Source of the DNA: Bacteroidota bacterium
GTDB taxonomy: Bacteria > Bacteroidota > Bacteroidia > J057 > JADKCL01
Assembly: GCA_016718825.1 (NCBI GenBank)
Contig: JADKCL010000007.1
Coordinates: forward strand, 192,858-256,857
DNA: 64,000 bases
Direction: 5' to 3'
Both the position numbers and the translations under genes were made by a program. The notes under the pieces are model-generated. The model saw only the letters and a program-made list of their open reading frames with translations, was not told the origin of the DNA and searched no databases. The first letter of the stretch is position 1; each line of letters begins with the position of its first letter. Shown here piece by piece: positions 8,589 through 18,116 of this stretch.

Positions 8589-10286
8589 TCACTCAACAAT
8601 CAATTTGCGCGCAAAAGCCTTCCCTAAACGCAGGATGTACATGCCTGCGGGCAAGTCGCCCACTTGGATTTCGGTTTCGATTCCTCTGAAAAATCCGGTT
8701 TTGACGACACGGCCCCAGCTGTCAAACAGCAACCATTCCACCTTTTGTGGCACGCTTCCACGGATATGCACCAAGTCCTGGGCGGGATTGGGATAGACTT
8801 CAAATAGGCTGTTCGCCATCGTTTCAAATGTTGGCACCGCTCCGACGGGAGTGATACAGGTACTGTCAGGCCAAGGCATATTTTCCAACGGCAGGCCGTG
8901 GGGAAGGGGTCTGCCCGCCAAACCTGGATAGGTCGGCATATATTTTCTTGCCTTGAAAACAGCATTGTTCCAACTCGTGCTATTTCCCGGGACGGGATTG
9001 CCTTGTGAAACAAAAGTGCTTAGCGCCATTGCCGGATTGATGTATTCCCAGGCCTTGGTGGCATTGCTGTCAAATTCGATAAATCGGCCGTGCACGGCCT
9101 GCGTAATGAAAAGGTTCCCATTCGCCAGCATCTGAGCACCCCCCATCAGTCCTGAATCAATCGTGTCGCCGGGCAATGTGCGGAAAATGCTTTGCGCGGT
9201 ATCCGGGGAAAAGGCGCCACTTCCAAGCACATAGTTGCCGAGGCTATCCAATTCGGGACTGACAAAATCGACAGTAGAAAGGCCGCCCGGACGGGTGAAA
9301 CCGTTGTTGAAAATCATGAATTCGCCGCCATGCGGCAGCGTATCGTCGACCCAATGGGCATCATGTGGCTGAAACAGCTGTTGGCTACCCGGGTTACCGC
9401 GTCGATAAGCCTCAGGATTACCCCAACGGTAAAGAATATCACCTCCCTTGCCACGAATGCCACCGGAATGTCCTGCTGCTGTAGCGGTATTGGTGCTGTG
9501 GTCGATCACGATGAATTCGCTGGTTTCCCTGAAAGTCACCGCCACCTCGTCGCGGTCGGGATTGTAGGACACGGTATTGGCATGCAGCCAATCCGCATCT
9601 CCTTGAGAAATGCCGAGATAATTGATGTCCATCAGTTCAGGATGGTCACCGACACTGCCGTAGTTGTTGCGGGCCGGGTTAAAATCTTGCACCAAATGGT
9701 CCCAAATATGCCATTCCCAAACGATTTTGGCCGAATCCGGGAAAATCGGTTGGAGTTCATAAAGTGCCTCGCTCCAGATTTCGCCATCAGGCATCGTCGT
9801 GGTGTCGCGTCCAGCCAATTTGGCTTCGCTGAAGTCAAATTTCTCCCATGCCAAGACCATTACATTGCCATTTGGAAGTGCAGCGAAGTCATGATGGGCC
9901 AAATGACGGCTGTCACTGACCTTGTACAACCATAGCTGTTGGCTCCACCAGTCAAGGATTTCGAAGTAGCCCCCGTTGCCACCATTGCTGGCAAAGCTGC
10001 CATTGGACCAATCGCGCCCCGAGCGCAGCAAGGTCCCATCCGGACGAAGGTAGGCCATCATTCCTGGCTGAAATGCGCTGTTCCATTCATGCACACGCAA
10101 GCCGCAGTTTTCGACGAGATAGGTTTTGAAGCTTTGATTGGGGGTAAATAGCGTGTAGGCCAAGGTGGCCAGGCTATCGTCGTAATAGATTTTACCGACC
10201 GTGCGCGTCTGGGCGATGAGCGATCCCGATCCAGCGGCAAAAATTACAAGGAACAAAAACAATTGAATGCAACGAATGATTTTCAT
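8589..10286 (-). CDS. Secreted aryl-sulfate sulfotransferase with T9SS sorting domain
   Basis: 565 residues with a signal peptide ending SLIAQ. The body is a six-bladed arylsulfotransferase-type propeller: FQPHDAHWVDD followed by GGEFMIFNNG matches the family's active-site histidine region, with WEYINPAM and QAVHGRFIEFD further on. Arylsulfotransferases move sulfate between phenolic compounds without PAPS. The last 75 residues (FEVYPNPAQDLVHIRG ... LPAGMYILRLG ... KLIVE) form a type A T9SS sorting domain, so the enzyme is probably exported to the surface. It is monocistronic, with no sulfatase beside it. Its substrate cannot be told from sequence. Confidence 0.85.
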   Translation of the reverse strand: MKIIRCIQLFLFLVIFAAGSGSLIAQTRTVGKIYYDDSLATLAYTLFTPNQSFKTYLVENCGLRVHEWNSAFQPGMMAYLRPDGTLLRSGRDWSNGSFASNGGNGGYFEILDWWSQQLWLYKVSDSRHLAHHDFAALPNGNVMVLAWEKFDFSEAKLAGRDTTTMPDGEIWSEALYELQPIFPDSAKIVWEWHIWDHLVQDFNPARNNYGSVGDHPELMDINYLGISQGDADWLHANTVSYNPDRDEVAVTFRETSEFIVIDHSTNTATAAGHSGGIRGKGGDILYRWGNPEAYRRGNPGSQQLFQPHDAHWVDDTLPHGGEFMIFNNGFTRPGGLSTVDFVSPELDSLGNYVLGSGAFSPDTAQSIFRTLPGDTIDSGLMGGAQMLANGNLFITQAVHGRFIEFDSNATKAWEYINPAMALSTFVSQGNPVPGNSTSWNNAVFKARKYMPTYPGLAGRPLPHGLPLENMPWPDSTCITPVGAVPTFETMANSLFEVYPNPAQDLVHIRGSVPQKVEWLLFDSWGRVVKTGFFRGIETEIQVGDLPAGMYILRLGKAFARKLIVE

Positions 10287-10468
10287 ATAAAGCCTCCTTG
10301 TCCAAAAGTAGCGTAAACATCAGCTATTTGCAATGTCTGACCGCAGCAGTAACTTGTCGGGGAATTTCAAATTTTTGGGCGAAGGAATGCGGTTTCAAAA
10401 GGGATCGCTGCGCCAAGGCCAAGAAGTAGGGAAATAGTTTTCGGATTGCTTTCAAAGCACATTGTACA

Positions 10469-11460
10469 ATGCAAAAACACATCTCTTTTCAACGATTGGG
10501 GATCTTGACCGGCAGCCTGTTGCTGTTGGGGTTCTTTTGCCGATCAGCCTCGATTTCAGTGGAGGTGTAATCTACTTCCCCAACATTCAATTTCTCGGGC
10601 AAGATTTGTTCCCGTTTTCAGTGAGGCTGTACCTGTTGCTGCCGCTGTTGGGTGGTGTAGCCTGTTTGATTGCCTTGGTTCCTTCGAATGCCTACGTGCG
10701 TGCAGGACTGTACTTTTTTGCCGGATTTACGCCTTGGGTGATGGAATATGTGATGACCTCCGAATTGCTGTCCTACCTAGCAGGACTCAATAGTAGGGGC
10801 TTTGACGGCGCAAGTTTCTCCATCACGTCCTTGATCTCTGGATTTTTGTTGCGATTTGGGCTTTTGGGCATGTTTGCAGCCGCGTTTGCCGGCCGTGCCA
10901 ATCCCAAAGCCAAATTGGCGCACTATTTTGCCATGGTGGGGAGTGTGATGGTGATCATGGCCTTAATGTTTCCAACGCAATCCGGGGGCGATAGTTGGCG
11001 AATCCTCATTCTGATGCCTTTTGAAGCATTGGGCTCTGATGCAGTGGCCGGCTCCGTTTTGATGGTCTTGTTGGCCTTGTTATTGGCAGCGACCGTTTTG
11101 GGGATTCTCTGGGGTATCGGCTACAAAAAGGGAACGAACAACGCCAAAAGCATGAAATGGCTGCTGTTGATCGCGCTTTTATTCTCGGTGATCACCTTGT
11201 TTTGCGTCCTCTACGTTCGGTTTCCACCCATTGACAGGGTCAGGATTGGCATCCTCGAATTGCTGGTGGGCTACATCAAAGTTTTGGGCATATTTCTCGC
11301 GCCGTTGTTTGCACAATGCCTTGGGGCGATGGAGTTGTTGGCGATGACGAAGGAGGGGGAGGAGAACCAAGCGCCCGAAGTTAAATCAAGTCCCGGTATT
11401 GATGCAGCAGAGGCAAGTTCAGTAGCCGAATTGCCTTTTGATGGACGTGATTCTGAATAG
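10469..11460 (+). CDS. Multi-pass membrane protein, split by a one-base frameshift
   Basis: The ATG at 10469 begins MQKHISFQRLGILTGSLLLL, a natural first membrane segment, but this frame stops soon after. Adding one T to the four-T run at 10535-10538 joins it to the long frame that continues PISLDFSGGVIYFPNIQF to 11460. The composite has about 330 residues, around seven hydrophobic segments and a short acidic cytoplasmic tail (EEENQAPEVKSSPG). The alternative TTG start at 10462 in the second frame would give a non-hydrophobic N-terminus and is less likely. No family is recognised. The LRR gene follows after 33 bases. Confidence 0.65.
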
Positions 11461-11493
11461 CAAGATTGGGAAATTGCATCATTCAATGAACTT

Positions 11494-12618
11494 ATGAGCT
11501 CCAAGGATCCGAAACAAATTGCACGAAAGCAAGCCCTTTTCCGGCTGATCGACAGCTTCAAGCGCAAAAACATCGACCTTGCTTTGCAGTTGGTCAAGTC
11601 AGACCGCAGCCTTTACCAAGCGGCCAAGGATCGGTATTATCCCATGTTGCGGACGCTCGATCCACAATTGGGGCAGGGACTGAACCTCCTGTACCGGATT
11701 GTCAATGACATCGACTGGAATGACAATGGCTGGCGCAGCAGTTATACCGCGCAATATGCCAACGTCGAAGATTGGGAGATGGTGCAGTGGGCAATCGATC
11801 GCTACCCGCATTCGGTGAGGATGGTGGTCAGTGTGAAGTTGTTGTCGTACATGCTTTCCCGGGAATTGCCGGAGAAGGCGTTTGTATGGGATGTTGTTGT
11901 GGCGAATGACAAGACCCCGGTGGTGGTTCCCGATCCTGCACCCGGCGCCATTCGGTTCAGGTCCATGCAGCGGCTTGAGGTTGCTACCGGACAACAATTG
12001 GAGGCCATCATTTCGATTTTGCCGGAACGGAGTGATTTGCAAACCGTGGTTGCCAAGGGCTGTCAGTTGGCTTCGCTTCCCCAAGGATTGGTGCGCCCGA
12101 TCAACCTCAACCACCTCGAACTTTCCCAAAACCAATTGGAAGAGATTCCTGAAGTGCTGCGGCTTGCTTCAAGGTTGCAGACCCTGACCCTGCGTGACAA
12201 TCGCCTCCAACAGTTGCCGGAATGGCTGCCCAGGTTGCAGGAATTGACCCTGCTCGATCTGACGGGCAATGCGTTGAAGGCGTTGCCGCCAGGCTTTTTG
12301 GCCAATTCCAAGATCAAAAAACTGGATTTACAGGGCAATCGCATTCGAGACTTCGGGCTTCAGGCAGGGGAGGAGAATGCCTTTTTGGAGGAATTGAACT
12401 TGGCCTTTAACCCTTTGGAGAAGTTCCCTTTGGAATTGTTGGCATTGAAGTCCCTGAAAAAATTGTCCTTGCGCAACTGCGGATTGACAAGCCTTCCTCC
12501 TGAATTGGCAGAATTTCATTGGCTGGAAAGGTTGGATGTAAAGGACAATCCTCTGATGGAATCTCCTTCCAAGTTGGTGAAGCTGGCGCGTTCATTGCCC
12601 ATGATGTTGAACTATTGA
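11494..12618 (+). CDS. Cytoplasmic leucine-rich-repeat protein
   Basis: 374 residues without a signal peptide. Residues about 1-165 form a helical N-terminal part with several Trp residues (DIDWNDNGWRSS, VEDWEMVQWAID). From about residue 195 there are roughly seven leucine-rich repeats of the LxxLxLxxNxLxxLP type (LNHLELSQNQLEEIPEV, LQTLTLRDNRLQQLP, LTLLDLTGNALKALPPG, and so on). These form a curved protein-binding surface. It lies 33 bases behind the membrane protein and may share its transcript. The partner is unknown. Confidence 0.85.
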   Translation: MSSKDPKQIARKQALFRLIDSFKRKNIDLALQLVKSDRSLYQAAKDRYYPMLRTLDPQLGQGLNLLYRIVNDIDWNDNGWRSSYTAQYANVEDWEMVQWAIDRYPHSVRMVVSVKLLSYMLSRELPEKAFVWDVVVANDKTPVVVPDPAPGAIRFRSMQRLEVATGQQLEAIISILPERSDLQTVVAKGCQLASLPQGLVRPINLNHLELSQNQLEEIPEVLRLASRLQTLTLRDNRLQQLPEWLPRLQELTLLDLTGNALKALPPGFLANSKIKKLDLQGNRIRDFGLQAGEENAFLEELNLAFNPLEKFPLELLALKSLKKLSLRNCGLTSLPPELAEFHWLERLDVKDNPLMESPSKLVKLARSLPMMLNY

Positions 12619-12823
12619 GACGGCGTTGCTGTTGGGCAGAGCTGTCCAACGTTGCATTTGCCAGCGGGGGCCCTTTCCGCCCCCCACCTTTGGGCTCAAG
12701 CGTCTGTTGTCCCGTTCCACCCCCAATTTTTGCAGTTGGCTTTTGAAGCATGGAAGTTTGAAACTCCGTGCTTAAATTCGGATGTTGGTAATAATGTATT
12801 TGCGCACCCTATTTGTGAAGCCT

Positions 12824-13927
12824 ATGAAGTCAATTGCTACCCTGTTGATCGTTTTGTTGTTTTCAGGGATCTGTCTCGGACAAAATTTGATCCCAAGTCC
12901 ATTTGCCTACGCTTCCTGCATTTCCTTTGCTTCGCCCACCGGATGGGTCAATTGCACGGGTTCGCCTGATTGTGCGGCAAGTCGTTGTACCGTTCCCGGC
13001 GGATGTACAGGGCAGGCAGTGATGTGTTTTGGCGAATCGTTTTATTATATGCTTGCCGCGCCCCTCACCATTGGTCAGAGTTACACGATTTCGATGAATG
13101 TCTCGACCGGACAATTGGGCGCGAATTCGATCATTGCCGGCAACCATACGTTCAGGATCATCGGCCTCACAACGCCTCCTCCCAATTGCGGCGCTGCCAA
13201 TTACGGGAGCGTTTGCAGTACCCCAGGCGCCACGACCTTGCTCACAGGCACTGTCAACACCATCGGATGGGTGCCATTCACCAATACGTTTACGGCTGCA
13301 GCTGCCATTCGCTACATCGTCATCGGCAATTGTGACGGGACAGGAAACGGCGGCAACCTCTTCTGCAATGCCTCGCTTGTGCCCACGGTTGTGTTTCCCG
13401 TTGCTTTGCAATCCTTTGAGGCATCCGCCAATGACTGCGAAGTCGATCTTTCCTGGAAAATCGACAATTCTGCCAGCGTTTTGGACCATTTTGAATTGCT
13501 GCGCTCCTCCGAAGGAAACACCAACGAACGCGTAGCCACGGTGGATGCATTGCAAAATACTTCCGAATATTCCTTCTCGGACCTCGTGATGGCAGCGGAA
13601 AACGACTATCAATTGACCATCCACTACAAGGACGGAACCATTGCGCAATCCGAAGTGGTGCATGTGGAAAGCAACTGCGAAGGTGCAAGTTTTGCGATCG
13701 AAGGCAATCCTGTCCAAGGAACCGAGGCAGTCTTGCGCTATGAAGCCACGGGCTTGCCGATGACGCTGAGCATCAGCAATGTAGAAGGCCGTATCGTCTA
13801 CGAAAAGCACCTGAAATCGACGGATGCAGGATGGCAGCGCTTGCGTCTCGATGTCTCCAGCTTGCAGCCGGGCATCTATTTTGTCTCCATGGGAGACGGG
13901 CAGGTGGCCAAGTTGCGGAAGATTTGA
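12824..13927 (+). CDS. Secreted T9SS-sorted protein of unknown function
   Basis: 367 residues from the ATG at 12824, where a clean signal peptide starts (MKSIATLLIVLLFSGICLGQ). The upstream in-frame start at 12782 would add 14 residues in front of it. The first domain (to about residue 190) is cysteine-rich (CTGSPDCAASRCTVPGGC) with a carbohydrate-binding or jelly-roll look. A fibronectin-like segment follows (PVALQSFEASANDCEVDLSW), typical of T9SS cargo. The end (LSISNVEGRIVYEKHL ... LQPGIYFVSMGDG) is a type A sorting domain. It is probably surface-attached or released. Confidence 0.8.
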   Translation: MKSIATLLIVLLFSGICLGQNLIPSPFAYASCISFASPTGWVNCTGSPDCAASRCTVPGGCTGQAVMCFGESFYYMLAAPLTIGQSYTISMNVSTGQLGANSIIAGNHTFRIIGLTTPPPNCGAANYGSVCSTPGATTLLTGTVNTIGWVPFTNTFTAAAAIRYIVIGNCDGTGNGGNLFCNASLVPTVVFPVALQSFEASANDCEVDLSWKIDNSASVLDHFELLRSSEGNTNERVATVDALQNTSEYSFSDLVMAAENDYQLTIHYKDGTIAQSEVVHVESNCEGASFAIEGNPVQGTEAVLRYEATGLPMTLSISNVEGRIVYEKHLKSTDAGWQRLRLDVSSLQPGIYFVSMGDGQVAKLRKI

Positions 13928-13983
13928 GGTATCCTTCAGCCTTATTCTCATCTGGAATTCACGTGGGATATTTATCCAACACC

Positions 13984-15171
13984 TCAACCCAGGCGCCCAG
14001 CCCGAGGCTTCGGGCTCCAAAACCGTTTGTAGGCCGTGAACGTCAACAGCGAAAATCCCGTCACCACGAGGTGGTAACAGGTCCAGTTAAGCAGGCGCTG
14101 AAACCACTTTTGCCTGGGTTGTAAATTGGTTGTGGTGATTTCGATGCATTCCGCAATGGCTTGCTCAAAAGCCTCCGCGGCGACGGCGGCAAAGTTTTTC
14201 GATTCCACCGCGACATTCATTTCGATGCTGCCGTAAGCGCTCAGGGCGTTGAGATTGAAGGAACCAATGGTCGTCCATTTGCGGTCGACGACGGCCGCCT
14301 TGCCGTGCAAGACCGAATGCGGCCATTCGTAGAGTTTCAGTCCATTGCGCAACAGTCTGTCATACAGGTAATTGGTTGCCCGCCGCACGATGGGTACGTC
14401 CGAAGTGCCATTCAGAATCAGCTTGATTTCCACACCACGTTGTGCCGCCTTTCGCATGGAATAACTTAACCTTCTACCCGGCAAAAAGTAGGTTCCCACA
14501 ATGGTCATTTCGCTTTTGGCACTGCGAATGGCTTTCCAATACGAAACTTGAATCTCGTTTTTGCCAAGGAGCCAATCATTCAGCAGAATGTCAACATGCT
14601 TTTCGGCGTTTCCGTCGGAGATGTGCTTGCGGCGGTATTCGTAGCGTTTTTCAAAATGCGCATCACACAACCGATTGAGCTGGGCGCCGATTTCGGTACT
14701 TTCGATTTTGACCGCATAATCCAGCCAAGCTCTTTGCGTTGCGGAGCCATGGTATTTGTCGGCAATGTTGATGCCACCGATCAGGGAAAACTTGCCATCT
14801 GCGACGACGACCTTGTGGTGCAGTCGGCGGCCGAGGTGCAGGCTCTGCCAGGAAAGCCAAGGTCCAAAGAGGCGGATTCGCACGCCCGCTGCTTGCAGCG
14901 TCTCGATCATACTTTTCGGGAGGCTCCCCGAACCGTAGGCATCCACAAGCAGGGTCACGCGCACGTTCCGCTTCGCGGCAGCGACCAAGGCCTCCACAAC
15001 GGCCTTGCCCGTCGCATCCGGATCAAAAATATAGGTTTGCACGTGCAATTCCGTCTGCGCCTCGGCAATCATCCGGTGCAACTGCTCAAAATAATCCGTT
15101 CCACCATGCACCAAGGTCAGCCTTGGTTCGGCTTTTGCGGATGAATTTTGGCTGCGGACTTTCCTTTTCAT
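13984..15171 (-). CDS. Phospholipase D-family cardiolipin synthase
   Basis: 395 residues with two HKD motifs: LHHKVVVADGKFSLIGG in the first half and LHGKAAVVDRKWTTIGSFNL in the second. Both have the HxKxxxxD pattern of the phospholipase D superfamily. The order VDAYGSGSLP, then HKD1, then QVSYWKAIRSAKSEMTIVG, then HKD2 fits bacterial cardiolipin synthases of the ClsB type, which join phosphatidyl groups at the membrane. The N-terminus is basic and has no membrane segments. A hydrophobic stretch near the C-terminus (WTCYHLVVTGFSLLTFTAY) may attach it to the membrane. It is followed on the same strand, upstream, by the YdjM-type gene. Confidence 0.88.
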   Translation of the reverse strand: MKRKVRSQNSSAKAEPRLTLVHGGTDYFEQLHRMIAEAQTELHVQTYIFDPDATGKAVVEALVAAAKRNVRVTLLVDAYGSGSLPKSMIETLQAAGVRIRLFGPWLSWQSLHLGRRLHHKVVVADGKFSLIGGINIADKYHGSATQRAWLDYAVKIESTEIGAQLNRLCDAHFEKRYEYRRKHISDGNAEKHVDILLNDWLLGKNEIQVSYWKAIRSAKSEMTIVGTYFLPGRRLSYSMRKAAQRGVEIKLILNGTSDVPIVRRATNYLYDRLLRNGLKLYEWPHSVLHGKAAVVDRKWTTIGSFNLNALSAYGSIEMNVAVESKNFAAVAAEAFEQAIAECIEITTTNLQPRQKWFQRLLNWTCYHLVVTGFSLLTFTAYKRFWSPKPRAGRLG

Positions 15172-15198
15172 GGTCGCGATGCTGCGAATGACATTCGG

Positions 15199-16209
15199 TT
15201 ATTTCCCCAATATGCGATCAACCAATCTCCAGAAAACAACGCCCTTCGATTCCGTAAACCGCATGCGGTTCAGTGGCCGTGCATTGTCTGCCCCTGCCGC
15301 AAAGTCGTAGCGCAAGGCGAATTCGGAGTCGAGACTGTCCCAACTGCTGACCTGTCCAAAGCGCAAATCATTGAAATAAATGTGTTCGCCTTGTTGCGTA
15401 AGGGCATAATTCCCCTTCGAAAGCCGTTTCAAAACTGCCAAGGTAGGATCAGATTCGAAGGCGGCCAACAAAGAATCGTTGCGCTCCAAACGGTGAAATT
15501 GCACGTCGGTATCTGCGTCGAGCAATGAATAATAACCGATCCAAGCGCCCGTTTTATCCTGCGAATAACCCATCCACAAAAGGCTGTTCATGGGCGTCGG
15601 CGTCACCGTGAAGGAAGTGAAACTTTTTCCTTGTGCTGTCAGGGAATTTGTCATGATCCGCTGAACCGAAAGATGGCCGACAAATGTGAAGAGGAGATAC
15701 AATCCGCTCAGGAATAGGCCGGTAAGGTTCCATTTTCGTCGGGTTGCTTCATTGGAATAGGTGCGCAGGACGCCAATCGTGCAAATCAGAAGCGGCAAGG
15801 TGTAAAACGGATCCGCGACAAAAATGGTGTCGAATGCGATCCTCGCGGAATGAAACGGCTCAAAAAGGCCCGTGCCATAACACGTCAATACATCGAGCAG
15901 CAAATGACTGAGCAAGGCGAGTCCAAACAGCAATGTCCATTGTACAAAGGGAACGGTGGCATTCGTTTTGTTTCGCCGAATCAGCCAAGCCAAAATCAGG
16001 GGCAAAATGGCCGCTACCAACAAAGAATGCGTGATGCCGCGGTGAAAAGCCAATTGCTGCGCATGGGGCAAGAAAAAATGACCAAGGACGTCCAAGTCGG
16101 GCAACAATGCTGTCACAGCACCCATTGCCATGCCACGCCGCCCAATCCGCCGCCCAACAGTAGCTTCGCCAATCGCGGCACCCAACAAGGCATGTGAAAG
16201 CAAGTCCAT
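15199..16209 (-). CDS. YdjM/DUF457-type membrane-bound metal-dependent hydrolase
   Basis: 336 residues. The N-terminus MDLLSHALLGAAIGEATVGR, then ALLPDLDVLGHFF, RGITHSLLVAAIL and LLSHLLLDVLTCYG, give the conserved His/Asp pattern of the DUF457 (YdjM/LexA-binding inner-membrane) family with four or five membrane segments. The C-terminal 150 residues are a soluble domain (NSLLWMGYSQDKTGAWIGYY) seen in longer Bacteroidota members. The biochemical activity of the family is not settled. It ends 27 bases before the cardiolipin synthase gene starts, so the two probably form an operon and may act on lipids together. Confidence 0.8.
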   Translation of the reverse strand: MDLLSHALLGAAIGEATVGRRIGRRGMAMGAVTALLPDLDVLGHFFLPHAQQLAFHRGITHSLLVAAILPLILAWLIRRNKTNATVPFVQWTLLFGLALLSHLLLDVLTCYGTGLFEPFHSARIAFDTIFVADPFYTLPLLICTIGVLRTYSNEATRRKWNLTGLFLSGLYLLFTFVGHLSVQRIMTNSLTAQGKSFTSFTVTPTPMNSLLWMGYSQDKTGAWIGYYSLLDADTDVQFHRLERNDSLLAAFESDPTLAVLKRLSKGNYALTQQGEHIYFNDLRFGQVSSWDSLDSEFALRYDFAAGADNARPLNRMRFTESKGVVFWRLVDRILGK

Positions 16210-16286
16210 TGTTCCTTTACTTCAATTCTCACCCGAATTTAGGGAGAATTGCCCAAAGAGTGGGGGTTTGCTGGAGGGGTTGTTTG

Positions 16287-16350
16287 GCCACCAAGACACC
16301 AAGGCACCAAGTCAAACGTGCTACACTTGGTGTCTTGGTGCCTTGGTGGC
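16287..16350. repeat. CACCAAG inverted repeat, copy 1
   Basis: Arms 16287-16312 and 16325-16350 are complementary at 24 of 26 positions around a 12-base loop. Each arm is built from CACCAAG(A/G) heptamers. The same structure recurs at 17974-18031 and 19914-20001, always between genes. Confidence 0.85.
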
Positions 16351-16357
16351 GAAATAA

Positions 16358-17857
16358 TCAGAACGCCCGATAGGCCAAATATTCCGGAAGATTCCAAGCG
16401 AGCCAACTTTTGGATTCCCAATGCGTTTTGAAGGCTTGTTTCCGGTATTGGATCAGGTCAAAATAGTCGTTGGCGCTCATGTAAATTTGTTCGGCAGGGA
16501 ATTTTACCCGTTGAATTTCGTCGATTTTGAGCAATTCAGGCAAAGGTTTATCGAGGTAGGGGAGGGCTTTGTCGCTCAAGCCCGCGAGATATTCCAGGTG
16601 CAAAAATGCTTGGTCGGCATGGCGGAAATTGTACCGCGCAATCACGCTGTCCCAATTCACAAGCGATGCCAAACTCAACACGATGAATACCGTCAGTGTG
16701 TTCATCCTCAGGATGTAAAATCCGCTGCGTTGTTTGCTGACTTTCCGGAAAACGGTCCACAATCCATAGAATGTGAGCAGCAGGAAGATGATCACCCCGA
16801 TGCGTTTATAGGCCAATGAAAAATGCGAGATATAATAAAAATTGCGCATGGCCACGGACAAGGTCAGGATGGCATTTTGCGCAATCCAAGCATAACTCAG
16901 GTATTTGAGCAGCTTGTTGTTGGCGTAAAAATTGAGATTCCCCCGGAAGAAATACAGCACAAGTGCTCCCGAAATCAAAATGGACAAGATCAACAAATAG
17001 GTTCCTTCGTGGACGAAATGCTTGAGCGTGAATCCATTCCATTGGAAATTGAACCAAACCCCGTTGACGTCGATGATATTGAGCGTCAGGAGCAAGGCAT
17101 TCAGGATAATGAGGAGAAAGATGCCTGCACGGAGCTCGTTTTTCAGGGAATTGGGCGAAAATTGGAGGGTTCTGCGTTTGCGTTGTCGCAAAAGTTGGTC
17201 GACGGCCTCGGTATCCGCTTGCACGACCCCCTCGGAGCGTACGCGCAAATAAATGAGGTTGCTGAAATAGAGACCCAATAGAAAGGTGAATACAATCGTG
17301 CCGTCAAAATCCTGGAAAACGGAAGTCCAACCTTGCCCAATGTTGTTCCTGATGTTGCTGACCAATTCGCCAAATACGGGATTTGCAAGGCCATATATCA
17401 GGATGAAAACGGCGATGACCAACATTGGAATCGTAAATATTCTTGATCTCCAGATGAGGTTGAAGACCTTTCTTGCCTTGAATTCCCGTTGGTTGAGTTC
17501 GGTAAAGAAGCGGATTTGAGATTCGAAGAGGTTCATGAAGGCGGCCCCGATTGCGCTCATCAGCGATTTGAATGCAGGGTAGGTCAGCACACCGGTGAAA
17601 ATGAAGACCGAAATGAAATGCAACACATAGGAAAATAACGAATGCGTCAGAACTGTCCCTAGGCCAGTTGCCAAAAAAGCAACGCCGGAAGTGGTGGCAG
17701 TCAGCCCTTTGAATTTGAATTCGCCAGAGAAGAACAACCACGCAAAAATCGGCCATTCAAGGAGAAGAAGGTTGATTCCGATGCCTTTCCAATGAAAGAG
17801 GAGTGTAAATAGGATGGCAGTCGCAAAGGCAAGCAGAACGGGTAGTTTCTTTTTCAT
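16358..17857 (-). CDS. DUF4153-family multi-pass membrane protein
   Basis: 499 residues with about ten to twelve hydrophobic segments. The section LAYKRIGVIIFLLLTFYGLW followed by RSGFYILRMN and later VNWDSVIARYNFRHAD is characteristic of DUF4153/DUF4173 proteins, a family of integral membrane proteins of unknown activity. The C-terminal 100 residues after the last membrane segment (YLAGLSDKALPYLDKP) are soluble. It is flanked by CACCAAG inverted repeats on both sides. The ATG at 17857 begins a basic MKKK and a hydrophobic stretch, supporting this start. Confidence 0.75.
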   Translation of the reverse strand: MKKKLPVLLAFATAILFTLLFHWKGIGINLLLLEWPIFAWLFFSGEFKFKGLTATTSGVAFLATGLGTVLTHSLFSYVLHFISVFIFTGVLTYPAFKSLMSAIGAAFMNLFESQIRFFTELNQREFKARKVFNLIWRSRIFTIPMLVIAVFILIYGLANPVFGELVSNIRNNIGQGWTSVFQDFDGTIVFTFLLGLYFSNLIYLRVRSEGVVQADTEAVDQLLRQRKRRTLQFSPNSLKNELRAGIFLLIILNALLLTLNIIDVNGVWFNFQWNGFTLKHFVHEGTYLLILSILISGALVLYFFRGNLNFYANNKLLKYLSYAWIAQNAILTLSVAMRNFYYISHFSLAYKRIGVIIFLLLTFYGLWTVFRKVSKQRSGFYILRMNTLTVFIVLSLASLVNWDSVIARYNFRHADQAFLHLEYLAGLSDKALPYLDKPLPELLKIDEIQRVKFPAEQIYMSANDYFDLIQYRKQAFKTHWESKSWLAWNLPEYLAYRAF

Positions 17858-17973
17858 TCGTGGAATTGATAGTAAAGTTTACATGAGGCTGAACATACGG
17901 CGAAGATTCACTGCGGGTTGTTGGAGAAAGGTGTCATTCTGAATGCATGGTGGAATTATTGGTGCTTATTTTT

Positions 17974-18031
17974 GCCACCAAGGCACCAAGGCACGAAGCC
18001 CCCCAACTTTGTGCCTTCGCGCCTTCGTGGC
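17974..18031. repeat. CACCAAG/CACGAAG inverted repeat, copy 2
   Basis: Left arm 17974-17998 (CACCAAGG, CACCAAGG, CACGAAG) and right arm 18007-18031 are imperfectly complementary. It is a diverged copy of the 16287-16350 element in the spacer between two divergently transcribed genes. Confidence 0.75.
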
Positions 18032-18116
18032 TAAATTCTCGGCACAAAAGCCAGAAAGTCCGCCGATTCAACCAATTGATCAAACCTTTCCCGTACAAAT
18101 TCAGTAAATTCACCTT

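Noticed and set aside
12782..12823. Upstream start for the T9SS protein at 12824
   Set aside because: It would place 14 residues before a clean signal peptide starting with MKSIATLL.
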